This document shows, piece by piece, positions 1 through 7,802 of a stretch of DNA of 56,182 nucleotides. Within the stretch, counting starts at the first letter, position 1. Every line of letters begins with the position of its first letter. A program made the position numbers and the translations under genes. Under the pieces are notes generated by a model. It was not told the DNA's origin and did no database searches. It saw only the letters and a list, made by a program, of their open reading frames with translations. Source of the DNA: a virus; the IMG/VR virus record IMGVR_UViG_3300020187_000042, positions 1-56,182 of that record; one strand, given 5' to 3'.

Positions 1-1
1 T

Positions 2-898
2 ATTATATTTTCAGATTGTGATTTAGATGGAATAGGTTCATACTTAGTGTTCCGGTGGTTTACTGGTATGAAGAATGTAGAGCATGAAATATGTTCTCAG
101 TCTAATTTTCGTAAAACGTTCTCAGCATGGTCGATGAAGAGCAAAATCGAGGATTACGACAAGGTTTACATATTTGATCTAGACGTGAGTCAAAATAATT
201 TAGACTTAGTTGATCATGAGAATGTATCGATAGTGGATCACCACGACACACACGTGCAGAATAAAGATAAGTACAAAAAAGCCACGACTATATTGTCTGA
301 GTACACATCCTGCTGCAAGTTGTTGTATGATTTGCTGAGAAAGAAATACGAGAAGAGAACATTAACTGATTATCAGAAGTTATTGATATTGATGATTGAT
401 GATTATGATAGCTACAAATTACAGGTCAAGGGGTCATATGAGTTGAATGTGATTTTATGGAATTATGTAGGACAACGTGCAGAACAATTCACCAGAGACT
501 TCGGAAACGGATTCAAAGGATTCAATCAATCACATTTAAACATGATCGCTTTGAACAAGAAAAAGGTTGCTCGAGTCATATCAGAATTGCAAGTATTTGA
601 AGGAAAGCTGCCATTGAATGGTAAAAAATATAATTTATTCGCAACAATGGCTAGTGAGAGTCTGAATGAAGTGGCTCACCATGTTATAAACAGTTATGAA
701 TGTGACATAGTGATGGTAATGAATATGAATACTAAAAGAGTTAGTTTCAGAGTGAACAAAGAGAAATGCCCGGAAGTTGACTTAGGAAAATTAGCTAGCA
801 GCATAGCAGAAGGTGGAGGCCATCCATATGCTTCCGGAGGTCAATTAACTGATAAGGTACTAACCTTAACGAAACTTTTATCCCCTGTAGTTACATGA
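2..898 (+). CDS. DHH-superfamily phosphoesterase (5' end outside window)
   Basis: The reading frame is open from base 2, so the true start lies upstream and 298 residues are visible. The first residues carry the DHH motif I (SDCDLDGIGS). A VDHHDTHV motif follows near residue 78, and the C-terminal DHHA1 signature GGGHPYASGG is near residue 279. This is the plan of RecJ/NrnA-type phosphoesterases, which use two metal ions to cleave single-stranded DNA, short RNA or cyclic dinucleotides. The length fits the small NrnA-like class better than full RecJ, but the substrate cannot be read from sequence. It overlaps the next gene by 4 nt (ATGA) and lies just before gp32, so a nucleic-acid end-processing or nucleotide-recycling role is an inference. 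The family call is firm; the exact function is open. Confidence 0.82.
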   Translation: MIFSDCDLDGIGSYLVFRWFTGMKNVEHEICSQSNFRKTFSAWSMKSKIEDYDKVYIFDLDVSQNNLDLVDHENVSIVDHHDTHVQNKDKYKKATTILSEYTSCCKLLYDLLRKKYEKRTLTDYQKLLILMIDDYDSYKLQVKGSYELNVILWNYVGQRAEQFTRDFGNGFKGFNQSHLNMIALNKKKVARVISELQVFEGKLPLNGKKYNLFATMASESLNEVAHHVINSYECDIVMVMNMNTKRVSFRVNKEKCPEVDLGKLASSIAEGGGHPYASGGQLTDKVLTLTKLLSPVVT

Positions 899-1209
899 GC
901 GACATAATAAGCGGAATGATAGGAAATGGTGATCCTGTTAACAATACATATCAAGGTGAATATCTTCATCTATTTTTAGGTTTCTGTTCGTATGTTTGCA
1001 TTGTTAAGAACAAGAAGATGAATCTACCTAATATATTTTTATGGTTGTTGAGAGAGAAGGAGTTGAGAGACACATTCAAGATGGTATGTGATGTCGATAC
1101 AGATTATGATGTACTCAAATGCTTTCTTAAACATGATCCTACATTGTATAGATCTAAGTATATCAGAAACTACATCCAAGCGAATCCAGATTTAAATTTA
1201 AAATTTTAG
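895..1209 (+). CDS. hypothetical protein, 104 aa
   Basis: This small protein starts at an ATG that overlaps the stop of the DHH gene by 4 nt (ATGA), a sign of translational coupling. It has an aromatic- and leucine-rich centre and a charged C-terminal half, with no domain I recognise. There is no clear signal peptide. It sits with replication genes upstream of gp32. The coding call rests on the coupled start, full use of the space between neighbours, and the lack of an alternative gene on either strand. Confidence 0.6.
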   Translation: MSDIISGMIGNGDPVNNTYQGEYLHLFLGFCSYVCIVKNKKMNLPNIFLWLLREKELRDTFKMVCDVDTDYDVLKCFLKHDPTLYRSKYIRNYIQANPDLNLKF

Positions 1210-1211
1210 CT

Positions 1212-1547
1212 TTGACCTCACTAGAGAAGAGAATTTATAACACGTGGTTAGCTACCGTTCGCTCTAAAAACGGTAAACCGTTCAAGTTAAGGCAAAAATG
1301 GGATGACTTCGAAGCCAAGCCAGAGTACGGACACGTGAGAAAATTAGCCAAACTATTCATGAAATTCGATAATATAAATATCGATGAATTCTTCACTGCT
1401 CCATTCAAGGTATATCCAGAGCCGTATGAGTATGATATAAGATTCTACAACACGATGAAAGCGTTAACATGTTACAGAATATACAAAAAGAAATCCAACT
1501 CAATGACCACAAAAGAGTTTATGGATAGTCTGAAAACAAAGAAATAA
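1212..1547 (+). CDS. hypothetical basic protein, 111 aa (TTG start)
   Basis: The frame opens at a TTG two bases after the preceding stop; no ATG gives a comparable length, so this start is the best fit but not proven. The protein is rich in Lys and Tyr (many KK pairs) and ends in a short Lys-rich tail, which suggests nucleic-acid binding, but no domain is recognised. It is the last gene before the gp32 promoter. Its position invites comparison with small replication accessory proteins such as the gp59 loader, but it is much shorter than gp59 and I see no motif to support that. Confidence 0.55.
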   Translation: MTSLEKRIYNTWLATVRSKNGKPFKLRQKWDDFEAKPEYGHVRKLAKLFMKFDNINIDEFFTAPFKVYPEPYEYDIRFYNTMKALTCYRIYKKKSNSMTTKEFMDSLKTKK

Positions 1548-1556
1548 TTTTAAAAG

Positions 1557-1585
1557 TTGCATATAGTTCTATGAGATCATATAAT
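1557..1585 (+). promoter_or_regulatory. sigma70-type (early/middle) promoter for gp32
   Basis: TTGCAT at 1557-1562 and a perfect TATAAT at 1580-1585 are separated by 17 bp. The predicted start near 1592 leaves about 27 nt of AT-rich leader before the gp32 ATG at 1619, with no Shine-Dalgarno sequence. In T4 the gp32 leader carries an autoregulatory operator; whether this leader does is not visible. Confidence 0.65.
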
Positions 1586-1618
1586 AACTATACAACTAAT
1601 AACTAAAACAAATAATAT

Positions 1619-2500
1619 ATGAGTACATTTACAAAATCTATGTTCGCTAGCATCAAAGATGCACTATCTAAAGAAGGGTCTTCAAACAAGACTGCTGATA
1701 TCCTCAGAACCAAACCTGGTAACTCGTATGAAGTACGATTTCTTCCTGATATCGAGGACCCAGCCAATACATTTTATCATTACTACAGCCACGGTTGGAC
1801 ATCATATAGTACAGGTCAATATGTGACTGCAGTGAGCCCGACTACTTGGGGTGACAGAGATCCAATCGCAGAACATCGATTGAAAATATACCGTGGTGGT
1901 ACAGCTGAAGAGAAAGCTAAATCTGAAGCAATTTATCGCCGGGAGAACTGGTTAGTTAATGTTTATGTTGTGAACGATCCTGCTGACCCAGAAAATAACG
2001 ACACTGTCAAGATCTTGCGATTTGGTAAACAGCTTCATAAGATTATCATGGAAGGTATTACTGGTGAAGACTCAGATCAGTTTGGTGAGAAGATCTTCGA
2101 CTTGTCTGACAAAGGATGTACGTTCAGGATCCGATGTGACAAGCAAGGTGACTTTCCTACTTACGTTTCAAGTAAGTTCTTGTTTCCTTCTGAAATACCA
2201 GGACTGGATGATTCTAGAATCAAAGAAATTTACGCTGGAGGTCATGACTTGAAAGAAACTTTCAGGACCAAAACATATGAAGAACTCAAAGCCATGCTTG
2301 ACGAGCATTTTCATTGTGTTGATCCTAATGAAGTTGTAGCCACCCCAACTCCAGTAGCTGCTCCAGTTGCTAATACTGTTGAGGACGATGACGATGATGA
2401 GATTCCAATGGGTGATACTCCTTCTGCATCTGATACTGACGAAGATCCTTTGGAAGATGATAAAGTGAAAGAACTACTTGCCGGTCTAGACGATGCCTGA
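1619..2500 (+). CDS. 32: single-stranded DNA-binding protein gp32
   Basis: This 293-aa protein matches T4 gp32 (301 aa) in layout: a basic N-terminal arm, an OB-fold core, and an acidic C-terminal tail (Asp/Glu-rich from about residue 255) of the kind used to recruit replication proteins. It would coat single-stranded DNA at the fork and organise gp45, the primosome and nucleases encoded nearby. The segment that carries the His-Cys3 zinc ribbon in T4 is here residues 54-86 and contains no cysteine at all (for example VSPTTWGDRDPIAEH), so the zinc site is absent. A sigma70-type promoter lies directly upstream, and the following gene overlaps its end by 8 nt. Confidence 0.9.
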   Translation: MSTFTKSMFASIKDALSKEGSSNKTADILRTKPGNSYEVRFLPDIEDPANTFYHYYSHGWTSYSTGQYVTAVSPTTWGDRDPIAEHRLKIYRGGTAEEKAKSEAIYRRENWLVNVYVVNDPADPENNDTVKILRFGKQLHKIIMEGITGEDSDQFGEKIFDLSDKGCTFRIRCDKQGDFPTYVSSKFLFPSEIPGLDDSRIKEIYAGGHDLKETFRTKTYEELKAMLDEHFHCVDPNEVVATPTPVAAPVANTVEDDDDDEIPMGDTPSASDTDEDPLEDDKVKELLAGLDDA

Positions 2501-3065
2501 GAACAACGACCAACCAAATCCATATCAACAAGGCCGTGATCATGAGACTCCAATCCCTATGGACAGGGAAGATGTCTTGGCAGTCGCTGGTCTACTTGGT
2601 ACCGTCAATGGTGCATTAGGGGAGATTGATAAAAGAAACCTAGGTGGTGTTCAAGCAAAACAAATGGACCCAAAGCTAGCCTTGCAGAAGATTGCTACAG
2701 CTAATGGTGCAGTGATCGATCAACCAACTAATCATCAACCACCTCAACACATTCCACAACAAGCATACTCAATACCACCTCCAGCACCAATTCCGAGTGC
2801 TGGAGTACCGGCTCATCAAAACAACACATATACAACTGAATTAGAGAAAAGGGTCAGAGCTCTAGAAGCTGTCGTTGAGAGTTACAAAAAAGTAGAGAAG
2901 TTTAAGAGAGGAATCAGTTATAGCATCAATACTGTCAAGATCAAAGGTGAGTTCAAGGACCCGTCGACTATTCTAGATATCATATCAACTGAAATCGCAA
3001 AGAACACGAAATCAATCACATTAAAATTAATAGATGCAACAACTCAATCTAAAAAACAAGAGTAG
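2493..3065 (+). CDS. hypothetical protein with Pro/Gln-rich linker, 190 aa
   Basis: The start overlaps the gp32 stop by 8 nt. Three parts can be seen: an N-terminal region of about 75 residues, a low-complexity Pro/Gln/His-rich linker at residues 77-108, and a C-terminal predicted coiled coil (about 115-135) followed by a basic segment. No enzyme motif is present. Placement between gp32 and the clamp suggests a replication or late-transcription accessory role, but this is inference. The end overlaps the gp45 start by 32 nt. Confidence 0.65.
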   Translation: MPENNDQPNPYQQGRDHETPIPMDREDVLAVAGLLGTVNGALGEIDKRNLGGVQAKQMDPKLALQKIATANGAVIDQPTNHQPPQHIPQQAYSIPPPAPIPSAGVPAHQNNTYTTELEKRVRALEAVVESYKKVEKFKRGISYSINTVKIKGEFKDPSTILDIISTEIAKNTKSITLKLIDATTQSKKQE

Positions 3066-3771
3066 GTTTATCAATAACTTCCTGTCTCCCATAGGAAAGT
3101 TAACTGAAAACACAGTCATTAAAGTTCGTAAGAACGAGTACAATACATTGAGCTCATCAAACGATGGTACTCTGATTGTAAACTGCTCGATCGATCAAGA
3201 TAACGAAGTCGATGAGACTATATTTCTGAACATCCCAGATATAAACAAACTTATAAAGGTATTGTCCTGTATTCCAGATGAAGATATATTTCTCAAGTTT
3301 AACAACAATAATATCGAGTATAAATCCGGTGCCGTAGGATTCAAGTATCATCTATTAGAAGATGGTATCATAGATCCACCATCCGTTGATATTAACAAGA
3401 TCAAAAAGATTGACTTTCCATTCCGGTTTACTGTTAATGATAACTGCATCAATCAATTGGTGAAAGGTAGTACATTCACGACAGACACCAACAAGATTTA
3501 TTTCTCTACTGAAGAAGGTAAAGTATTAGGTACACTGACTGATCATCAACGACATAATGTTGATAGTTACACTCAAGAAATCGCCAGCGAATACAAGGGT
3601 GATGATCTAGAGGCACCGTTAGCATTGAGTTTTGAAACCATTCGTATCATAAGTAGTATCCGGTTTGATTCTCTCAAAGTCAATGTGAATCCAACACTAA
3701 ACGTGTTCTTATTTCAGATAGACACAGATAATACCAAGATTACAGTAGTATCCTCCGGGTATGTCGGATAA
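3034..3771 (+). CDS. 45: DNA polymerase sliding clamp gp45
   Basis: This 245-aa protein has the length and alternating beta-strand pattern of T4 gp45 (228 aa), with the typical opening NNFLSPIGKLTENTVIKV and internal repeats of short hydrophobic strands. The clamp is a homotrimeric ring that tethers the polymerase and, in T4-like phages, is the mobile activator of late transcription through gp33/gp55. That is relevant here because T4-type late boxes are abundant. Its loader subunit gp44 is encoded far away at about 31.4 kb. The start overlaps the previous gene by 32 nt and the end overlaps the next by 11 nt. Confidence 0.82.
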   Translation: MQQLNLKNKSRFINNFLSPIGKLTENTVIKVRKNEYNTLSSSNDGTLIVNCSIDQDNEVDETIFLNIPDINKLIKVLSCIPDEDIFLKFNNNNIEYKSGAVGFKYHLLEDGIIDPPSVDINKIKKIDFPFRFTVNDNCINQLVKGSTFTTDTNKIYFSTEEGKVLGTLTDHQRHNVDSYTQEIASEYKGDDLEAPLALSFETIRIISSIRFDSLKVNVNPTLNVFLFQIDTDNTKITVVSSGYVG

Positions 3772-4111
3772 TTGTTTATATATGAAGAACAAAGTACATA
3801 CACTATCATACTTCAAAAAGAGGTTAAAGGATTGCGGATACATCGTGTGGGAGATCATGAATAAATATTCCATGGAAGATCCTAGAAAATGGACCGTCAT
3901 GATCAACCCTAGTATCGAGTCTGTATTTATAACTTGTATAGTCAATAGAGAGCAATTAGGTGACATACCTGAATTTGAAGTAAATGACGGTGGATTGCGA
4001 TTTCAAAAGAACTTGACACTCAAAACAAACAGCATGGAGGTGCTGATTAACCTGTTATCGAAAAAAGGCATTGTTGCGGACGATAGTCTGTACGCAAAAC
4101 CGGTTGAATGA
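3761..4111 (+). CDS. hypothetical protein, 116 aa
   Basis: Its start lies within the last 11 nt of the clamp gene, in a different frame. It is a small alpha/beta-like protein (Tyr- and Lys-rich N-terminal half, SMEVLINLLSKKG helix near the end) with no recognised motif. T4 places clamp-loader and late-transcription factors near gp45, so a small clamp-interacting protein is possible, but no clamp-binding motif can be shown. Its stop overlaps the region just upstream of the next start, which suggests coupled translation. Confidence 0.6.
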   Translation: MSDNCLYMKNKVHTLSYFKKRLKDCGYIVWEIMNKYSMEDPRKWTVMINPSIESVFITCIVNREQLGDIPEFEVNDGGLRFQKNLTLKTNSMEVLINLLSKKGIVADDSLYAKPVE

Positions 4112-4112
4112 T

Positions 4113-4493
4113 ATGCACATGACAACTGAAGACGACGAAACACCTGAATCAAAAAAGCCAACCACTCGAAAGAAGAAGGTAGTGAATAAATCAAAGCCAG
4201 TCAAGCAAAAAGGTGATGATGAGTACAAGAGAAAAATACAAAAGGCTCTAGAAGCTAATCTGATTGAGTATGCTCAGAAAAAACGGTTATCTCAGAAACA
4301 GATAACAGTTATAAACTCCTTCATTGAGGAGCATTTAAGTTGTTTCGTGTTGTTAGGATACACATGTGCTGGAGAGCCAGTAACATTAGTAAATGCCCCT
4401 ACAGTCAAGGATAGTGACTCATTAGGCACAGCGTTACAAAAATTCTTGATGAAGTATGTTGACCCTCCACCTCAACAACCACCATTGTATTAA
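4113..4493 (+). CDS. hypothetical Lys-rich protein, 126 aa
   Basis: The ATG at 4113, one base after the previous stop, is preferred; the frame stays open further upstream, and a second ATG lies at 4119. The N-terminal 45 residues are acidic then strongly basic (KKPTTRKKK, KSKPVKQK), like a flexible DNA- or RNA-binding tail. Residues 46-126 look like a small folded helical/beta domain and end in a Pro-rich tail (PPPQQPPLY). No family is recognised. A small DNA-binding or late-transcription accessory factor next to gp45 is a guess only. Confidence 0.6.
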   Translation: MHMTTEDDETPESKKPTTRKKKVVNKSKPVKQKGDDEYKRKIQKALEANLIEYAQKKRLSQKQITVINSFIEEHLSCFVLLGYTCAGEPVTLVNAPTVKDSDSLGTALQKFLMKYVDPPPQQPPLY

Positions 4494-4501
4494 GTAGATT
4501 C

Positions 4502-5374
4502 ATGAAAGTATTAATCCTAGGAAAAGGATATGTCGGACAGAATATAGCTAAAGCCATGGGTACATGTTATGATGTGACTATATTGTCTAGAGCAGATCTA
4601 GATTACACAGACAGAAGCACGCTATTTAATCACATGTCGAAAGCTCAGTACGCATATGTTATCAACACATGCGGTTACACTGGGAGACCCAACGTAGACG
4701 CTTGTGAAGCCAACAGAGAGGATACTTGGTATTATAATGTGATCGTACCGGTTAATATACAGAAGGTCTGCAAGGATGTTGGTACTAAAATGATACATAT
4801 TTCTAGTGGATGTATATATGATGGTTATGACAGGAGATACACTGAAGAAGATGAACCGGATTTCGGTCTATTGAGCACATCTAGTAGTTGGTACAGCAAG
4901 ACCAAACATGCATGTGAGATGATGCTGAGAGACACCCCGGTATATATTCTCCGTATACGAATGCCATTTTGTGAGACTCCTAGTGAGCGTAACATCATAA
5001 TGAAACTTCGTAAGTATGACAAGATAATCAACAAAGTCAACTCACTAACTAATATCGAAGATCTATGCGGTTTTTGTCTCTTGATGATGGCAGATATCAA
5101 CGAGAATATAAGCAATTTAAAACCTGGAATTTACAATGTGGTGAACCCGCAGGAAATTAGCACTCAAGAAATAACAAAAATAATGGAACAGTATGGTATT
5201 GGAAACCCTAACTGGAAAACCATTGAATATGAAGAACTGAAAAAGATGACTGCTACTGGAAGATCGAATTGTGTGCTAGATGATAGTAAAGCGGCATCAT
5301 ACAACTTGAGATTACCCAACACATTTGACAGTCTTCATAGATGCATTAGAAACATCAGTGATCAATTACGCTAA
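4502..5374 (+). CDS. NAD(P)-dependent SDR enzyme (RmlD/epimerase-like)
   Basis: This 290-aa protein is an extended short-chain dehydrogenase/reductase. It shows the N-terminal nucleotide-binding Gly motif GKGYVGQNIA (7-16), a serine-containing strand ISSGCIYDG (100-108) and the catalytic YSKTK (Tyr131, Lys135). The overall plan is closest to dTDP-4-dehydrorhamnose reductase or NAD-dependent sugar-nucleotide epimerases, so it probably reduces or epimerises a nucleotide sugar. It sits among replication genes, which would suit modification of host surface sugars, virion glycans or DNA-linked sugars, but no glycosyltransferase is in the window. Its end overlaps the next gene. Confidence 0.8.
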   Translation: MKVLILGKGYVGQNIAKAMGTCYDVTILSRADLDYTDRSTLFNHMSKAQYAYVINTCGYTGRPNVDACEANREDTWYYNVIVPVNIQKVCKDVGTKMIHISSGCIYDGYDRRYTEEDEPDFGLLSTSSSWYSKTKHACEMMLRDTPVYILRIRMPFCETPSERNIIMKLRKYDKIINKVNSLTNIEDLCGFCLLMMADINENISNLKPGIYNVVNPQEISTQEITKIMEQYGIGNPNWKTIEYEELKKMTATGRSNCVLDDSKAASYNLRLPNTFDSLHRCIRNISDQLR

Positions 5375-5720
5375 AGAGTTATGGAAGCGTAAAATCGCCA
5401 AGAATGCTGATCCGTTGGAGCGTTCGATATTTGCGGTATCATCAGGTACATTTCGTGGAGAGTTCTGGGTATATATGCACAAGGATGAGAACAATATATA
5501 TTGCTTGAGTTTACCTGACAACAAATACATCGAAGTACCACTAGACAAATGGGAAACCGGAATTACAAACAAAATAGTTGAGCATTTAGAGAAAATACCG
5601 TATAATGTATATGACATCTGTCGTGCACAATATAATGAAGCTAAAGCCAAAAACAATATTAATAGACTCAAGCAACCTACTCCACCGAGCAGTGTGGATA
5701 GGGGAAAACGTAAGAACTAA
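5361..5720 (+). CDS. hypothetical protein, 119 aa, overlapping SDR and RNase H genes
   Basis: No ATG fits. A GTG at 5361 overlaps the SDR gene by 14 nt; an upstream TTG at 5325 would overlap by 50 nt. The protein has a helical start, a compact mixed beta segment (FRGEFWVYMHKDE), and a basic, Pro-containing tail ending DRGKRKN. No domain is recognised. Its last 86 nt are also read in another frame as the start of RNase H. Because the RNase H N-terminus is conserved, the overlap looks genuine unless this frame is spurious. Confidence 0.55.
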   Translation: MNYAKELWKRKIAKNADPLERSIFAVSSGTFRGEFWVYMHKDENNIYCLSLPDNKYIEVPLDKWETGITNKIVEHLEKIPYNVYDICRAQYNEAKAKNNINRLKQPTPPSSVDRGKRKN

Positions 5721-6555
5721 CGTCAATCCAGCATACATATTTTTAACTAGTATTAAAAAGTATGTTGAGAAGTTTTCCTGTAGTAATGTATACTCAGTAT
5801 GGGATAAAAAGCTTATATACCCATCCACTAACTTCCGGCGATCATCTAAAGTTGTTGAGTACAAAGGTACCAGAGACAAGAAGAAGAATGAAGCTGTGTT
5901 CAAGCATGAGGATCTAACGACACGCTTGTTAACCTCTTTAGGTGTCAAGAATATGTACCCAGGAGTGCTTGAAGCAGATGATGTGATATCCTGGATGTCT
6001 AAGAAGTCAGGCGAGCTGAAGGTGATTGTTAGTGTTGATCAAGATATGTTACAATTGATAGACGATAATAACGTTGTGTATAGCCCTATGAAGGATGTGT
6101 TGATCGATAAACTCAACTTTGAGTATCATACCGGTTGTCCTATAGATCAATTTCTTCGATACAAATCTATGATAGGTGACAAGTCAGACAATTTACCTGG
6201 TATCAATAAATGTGGAGCCAAGACCGCACGCAAGTATGTAGACAAATACCCGACTGACGACCTGCTTAGGGAGAATGTTGATGCAGATGCTCTCGAGCCG
6301 TATTTTACTAACTTGAGAATGATAGACCTCAATCAAGGACCGAAGGAACATCCAGAGGATGTCGAGTTGTACGAGAAGCAGTACGATGAACTTCAAGATC
6401 TTGAGTGTGATATGGATGAATTTCGTGATCTGTGTACTGAATACAATATCAACACTGCTCTAGACAATATAAACGTGTGGCAAACAGCATTCGCTCCTCA
6501 AGCTGTAACAAACACTCTAGCAGACATTGTAAATTCACTGGGTCTTAATAAATAA
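5635..6555 (+). CDS. rnh: RNase H / 5'-3' exonuclease (FEN-like)
   Basis: From the ATG at 5635 the protein is 306 residues, almost exactly T4 RNase H (305), so this start is preferred over one ten codons upstream. FEN/PIN acidic motifs are present: ILIDSSNLLHRA (Asp11), VWD (Asp57), LEADDV (113-117), VSVDQDMLQL (Asp135, Asp137) and GDKSDN. These residues bind two metal ions. The enzyme removes RNA primers and degrades 5' flaps during lagging-strand maturation, working with gp32 and the clamp encoded just upstream. The first 86 nt overlap the preceding gene. Confidence 0.9.
   Translation: MKLKPKTILIDSSNLLHRAVWIGENVRTNVNPAYIFLTSIKKYVEKFSCSNVYSVWDKKLIYPSTNFRRSSKVVEYKGTRDKKKNEAVFKHEDLTTRLLTSLGVKNMYPGVLEADDVISWMSKKSGELKVIVSVDQDMLQLIDDNNVVYSPMKDVLIDKLNFEYHTGCPIDQFLRYKSMIGDKSDNLPGINKCGAKTARKYVDKYPTDDLLRENVDADALEPYFTNLRMIDLNQGPKEHPEDVELYEKQYDELQDLECDMDEFRDLCTEYNINTALDNINVWQTAFAPQAVTNTLADIVNSLGLNK
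6547..6554 (+). promoter_or_regulatory. candidate late box AATAAATA
   Basis: AATAAATA lies at the very end of the RNase H gene, 8 nt before the ATG of the 60-aa gene, the same spacing as the other late boxes. Being in a replication region and partly coding, it is less certain. Confidence 0.4.
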
Positions 6556-6562
6556 TAGAGTA

Positions 6563-6745
6563 ATGAGTGACATGCCTTTAGTACAACCCAAGATAATCCC
6601 TTCTCCTTTCAGTGGATCTCCAATTAAACCCCGGATCGTTAAAAGAGAAACCGGAAATCAAGTTTATACGGAAGCTCACTGGATCTGTCCTGATTCCGGT
6701 CGGTTTGTGATGAAGGGTGTTGTCAGTGTAGAAGATAAGGTATAA
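6563..6745 (+). CDS. small hypothetical protein, 60 aa
   Basis: A short Pro-rich protein (VQPKIIPSPFSGSPIKPRIV) with a single CPDSGRF segment that resembles half of a zinc ribbon but lacks a second Cys pair. No function is assigned. It sits between RNase H and primase. A late-type box 8 nt upstream suggests it may be expressed independently of the replication operon. Confidence 0.5.
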   Translation: MSDMPLVQPKIIPSPFSGSPIKPRIVKRETGNQVYTEAHWICPDSGRFVMKGVVSVEDKV

Positions 6746-6757
6746 GTCGCCTTATAC
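6740..6757 (+). other. small hairpin at end of 60-aa gene
   Basis: GTATAAG (6740-6746) and CTTATAC (6751-6757) pair perfectly around a TCGC loop. The stop codon of the 60-aa gene is inside the first arm. There is no T-run after it, so it is more likely an mRNA stability or processing element than a terminator. Confidence 0.4.
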
Positions 6758-6769
6758 GCTCGCAGTACC

Positions 6770-6775
6770 TATAAT
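6770..6775 (+). promoter_or_regulatory. possible -10 element before primase
   Basis: A TATAAT lies 7 nt before the primase ATG, which would give a nearly leaderless mRNA. No acceptable -35 is visible at 16-18 bp, so this is weak. Confidence 0.25.
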
Positions 6776-6782
6776 CATATAG

Positions 6783-7802
6783 ATGATAGTACCAGAAGAG
6801 TACGTAATACAAAAGTTCTACCAGCATGCAGGTTATCCTAAGTATGCGAGATCTACTAACACATATACCGGTGGTTGTCCTGTGTGTAGAGAAGGTAAGA
6901 GTTGGGGTAGAAAACGTAGAGCTTATTATATACCGAACGATCAGGCGATATGCTGTCACAATTGTGGATGGTATGGTAATCCTATCAAGTGGGTGATGGA
7001 AGTAGAGCAAATTTCCTTCAAGGAAGTGGCTCAACAAATTGAATCATGCGACTTTGAGTATGGTATACCAAAGACCACACCTGATACTGTGTACGACACA
7101 CCAGATTTACCGAAAGATAGTATAAATTTATTCGATAGATCACAGGTCATGTATTACAAGGATGAGGATATTGTGAGAAAGGCCATAGATACAATAGTAA
7201 CAAGACGTCTGAACACTGCGATCAACAAACCTAAGGCTTTGTTTGTGAGTCTATCAGATTTTGTACATAAAAATCGATTGATATTGCCATTCTACGATAG
7301 ATCCGGCCGGAGTGTGCATTATCAATCAAGAACATTACTAGAATCAGATAGAGATCGACCGAAATACTTATCTAAGCAGAACAGTGACAAGACATTATTC
7401 AATTATAACAACATAGAGTCAAGTGCTGATAACATATTCATCACAGAAGGTCCTATAGATTCATTTTTCATCAAGAACTCTGTTGCTGTTGCTGGTATTC
7501 AAGAGAGATCGAAAGAAAGTTTAACATCAAAACAAAAAGCTCAAATAGACAGACTGTTTCTAATGCAATCTGTATGGGTACTTGACAGTCAATGGGATGA
7601 TCAGGCTAGCCGGCTCAAATCGGAGGCATTACTTACAGCTGGATCATGTGTGTTCATATGGCCCAAGGATATTGGAACGAGATTCAAGGATATTAACGAA
7701 ATGTGTGTACATTTCAAGTTGGATCATATATCTGAGCAGTTTATACTCGACAACACTTACTGTGGTTTGAGAGGCTTGGTAAAAATAAAGCAGATTAGAT
7801 AG
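6783..7802 (+). CDS. 61: DNA primase gp61-like
   Basis: This 339-aa protein has the layout of T4 gp61 (342 aa). An N-terminal zinc-binding domain has CPVC at 32-35 and CCHNC at 57-61, followed by GWYGNPIKW. A TOPRIM-type catalytic core carries ITEGPIDSFF with Glu222 and Asp226 and a later VLDSQWDD acidic motif. It makes the short RNA primers for lagging-strand synthesis, normally together with helicase gp41, which is not in this window. Its stop overlaps the converging minus-strand gene by 8 nt. The ATG is preceded by a TATAAT-like hexamer with no Shine-Dalgarno sequence. Confidence 0.87.
   Translation: MIVPEEYVIQKFYQHAGYPKYARSTNTYTGGCPVCREGKSWGRKRRAYYIPNDQAICCHNCGWYGNPIKWVMEVEQISFKEVAQQIESCDFEYGIPKTTPDTVYDTPDLPKDSINLFDRSQVMYYKDEDIVRKAIDTIVTRRLNTAINKPKALFVSLSDFVHKNRLILPFYDRSGRSVHYQSRTLLESDRDRPKYLSKQNSDKTLFNYNNIESSADNIFITEGPIDSFFIKNSVAVAGIQERSKESLTSKQKAQIDRLFLMQSVWVLDSQWDDQASRLKSEALLTAGSCVFIWPKDIGTRFKDINEMCVHFKLDHISEQFILDNTYCGLRGLVKIKQIR

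Noticed and set aside
4486-4496. ATTAAGTA just before the SDR gene as a late box
   Set aside because: It overlaps the stop codon of the preceding gene in a replication operon and matches the consensus poorly; likely chance in AT-rich DNA.
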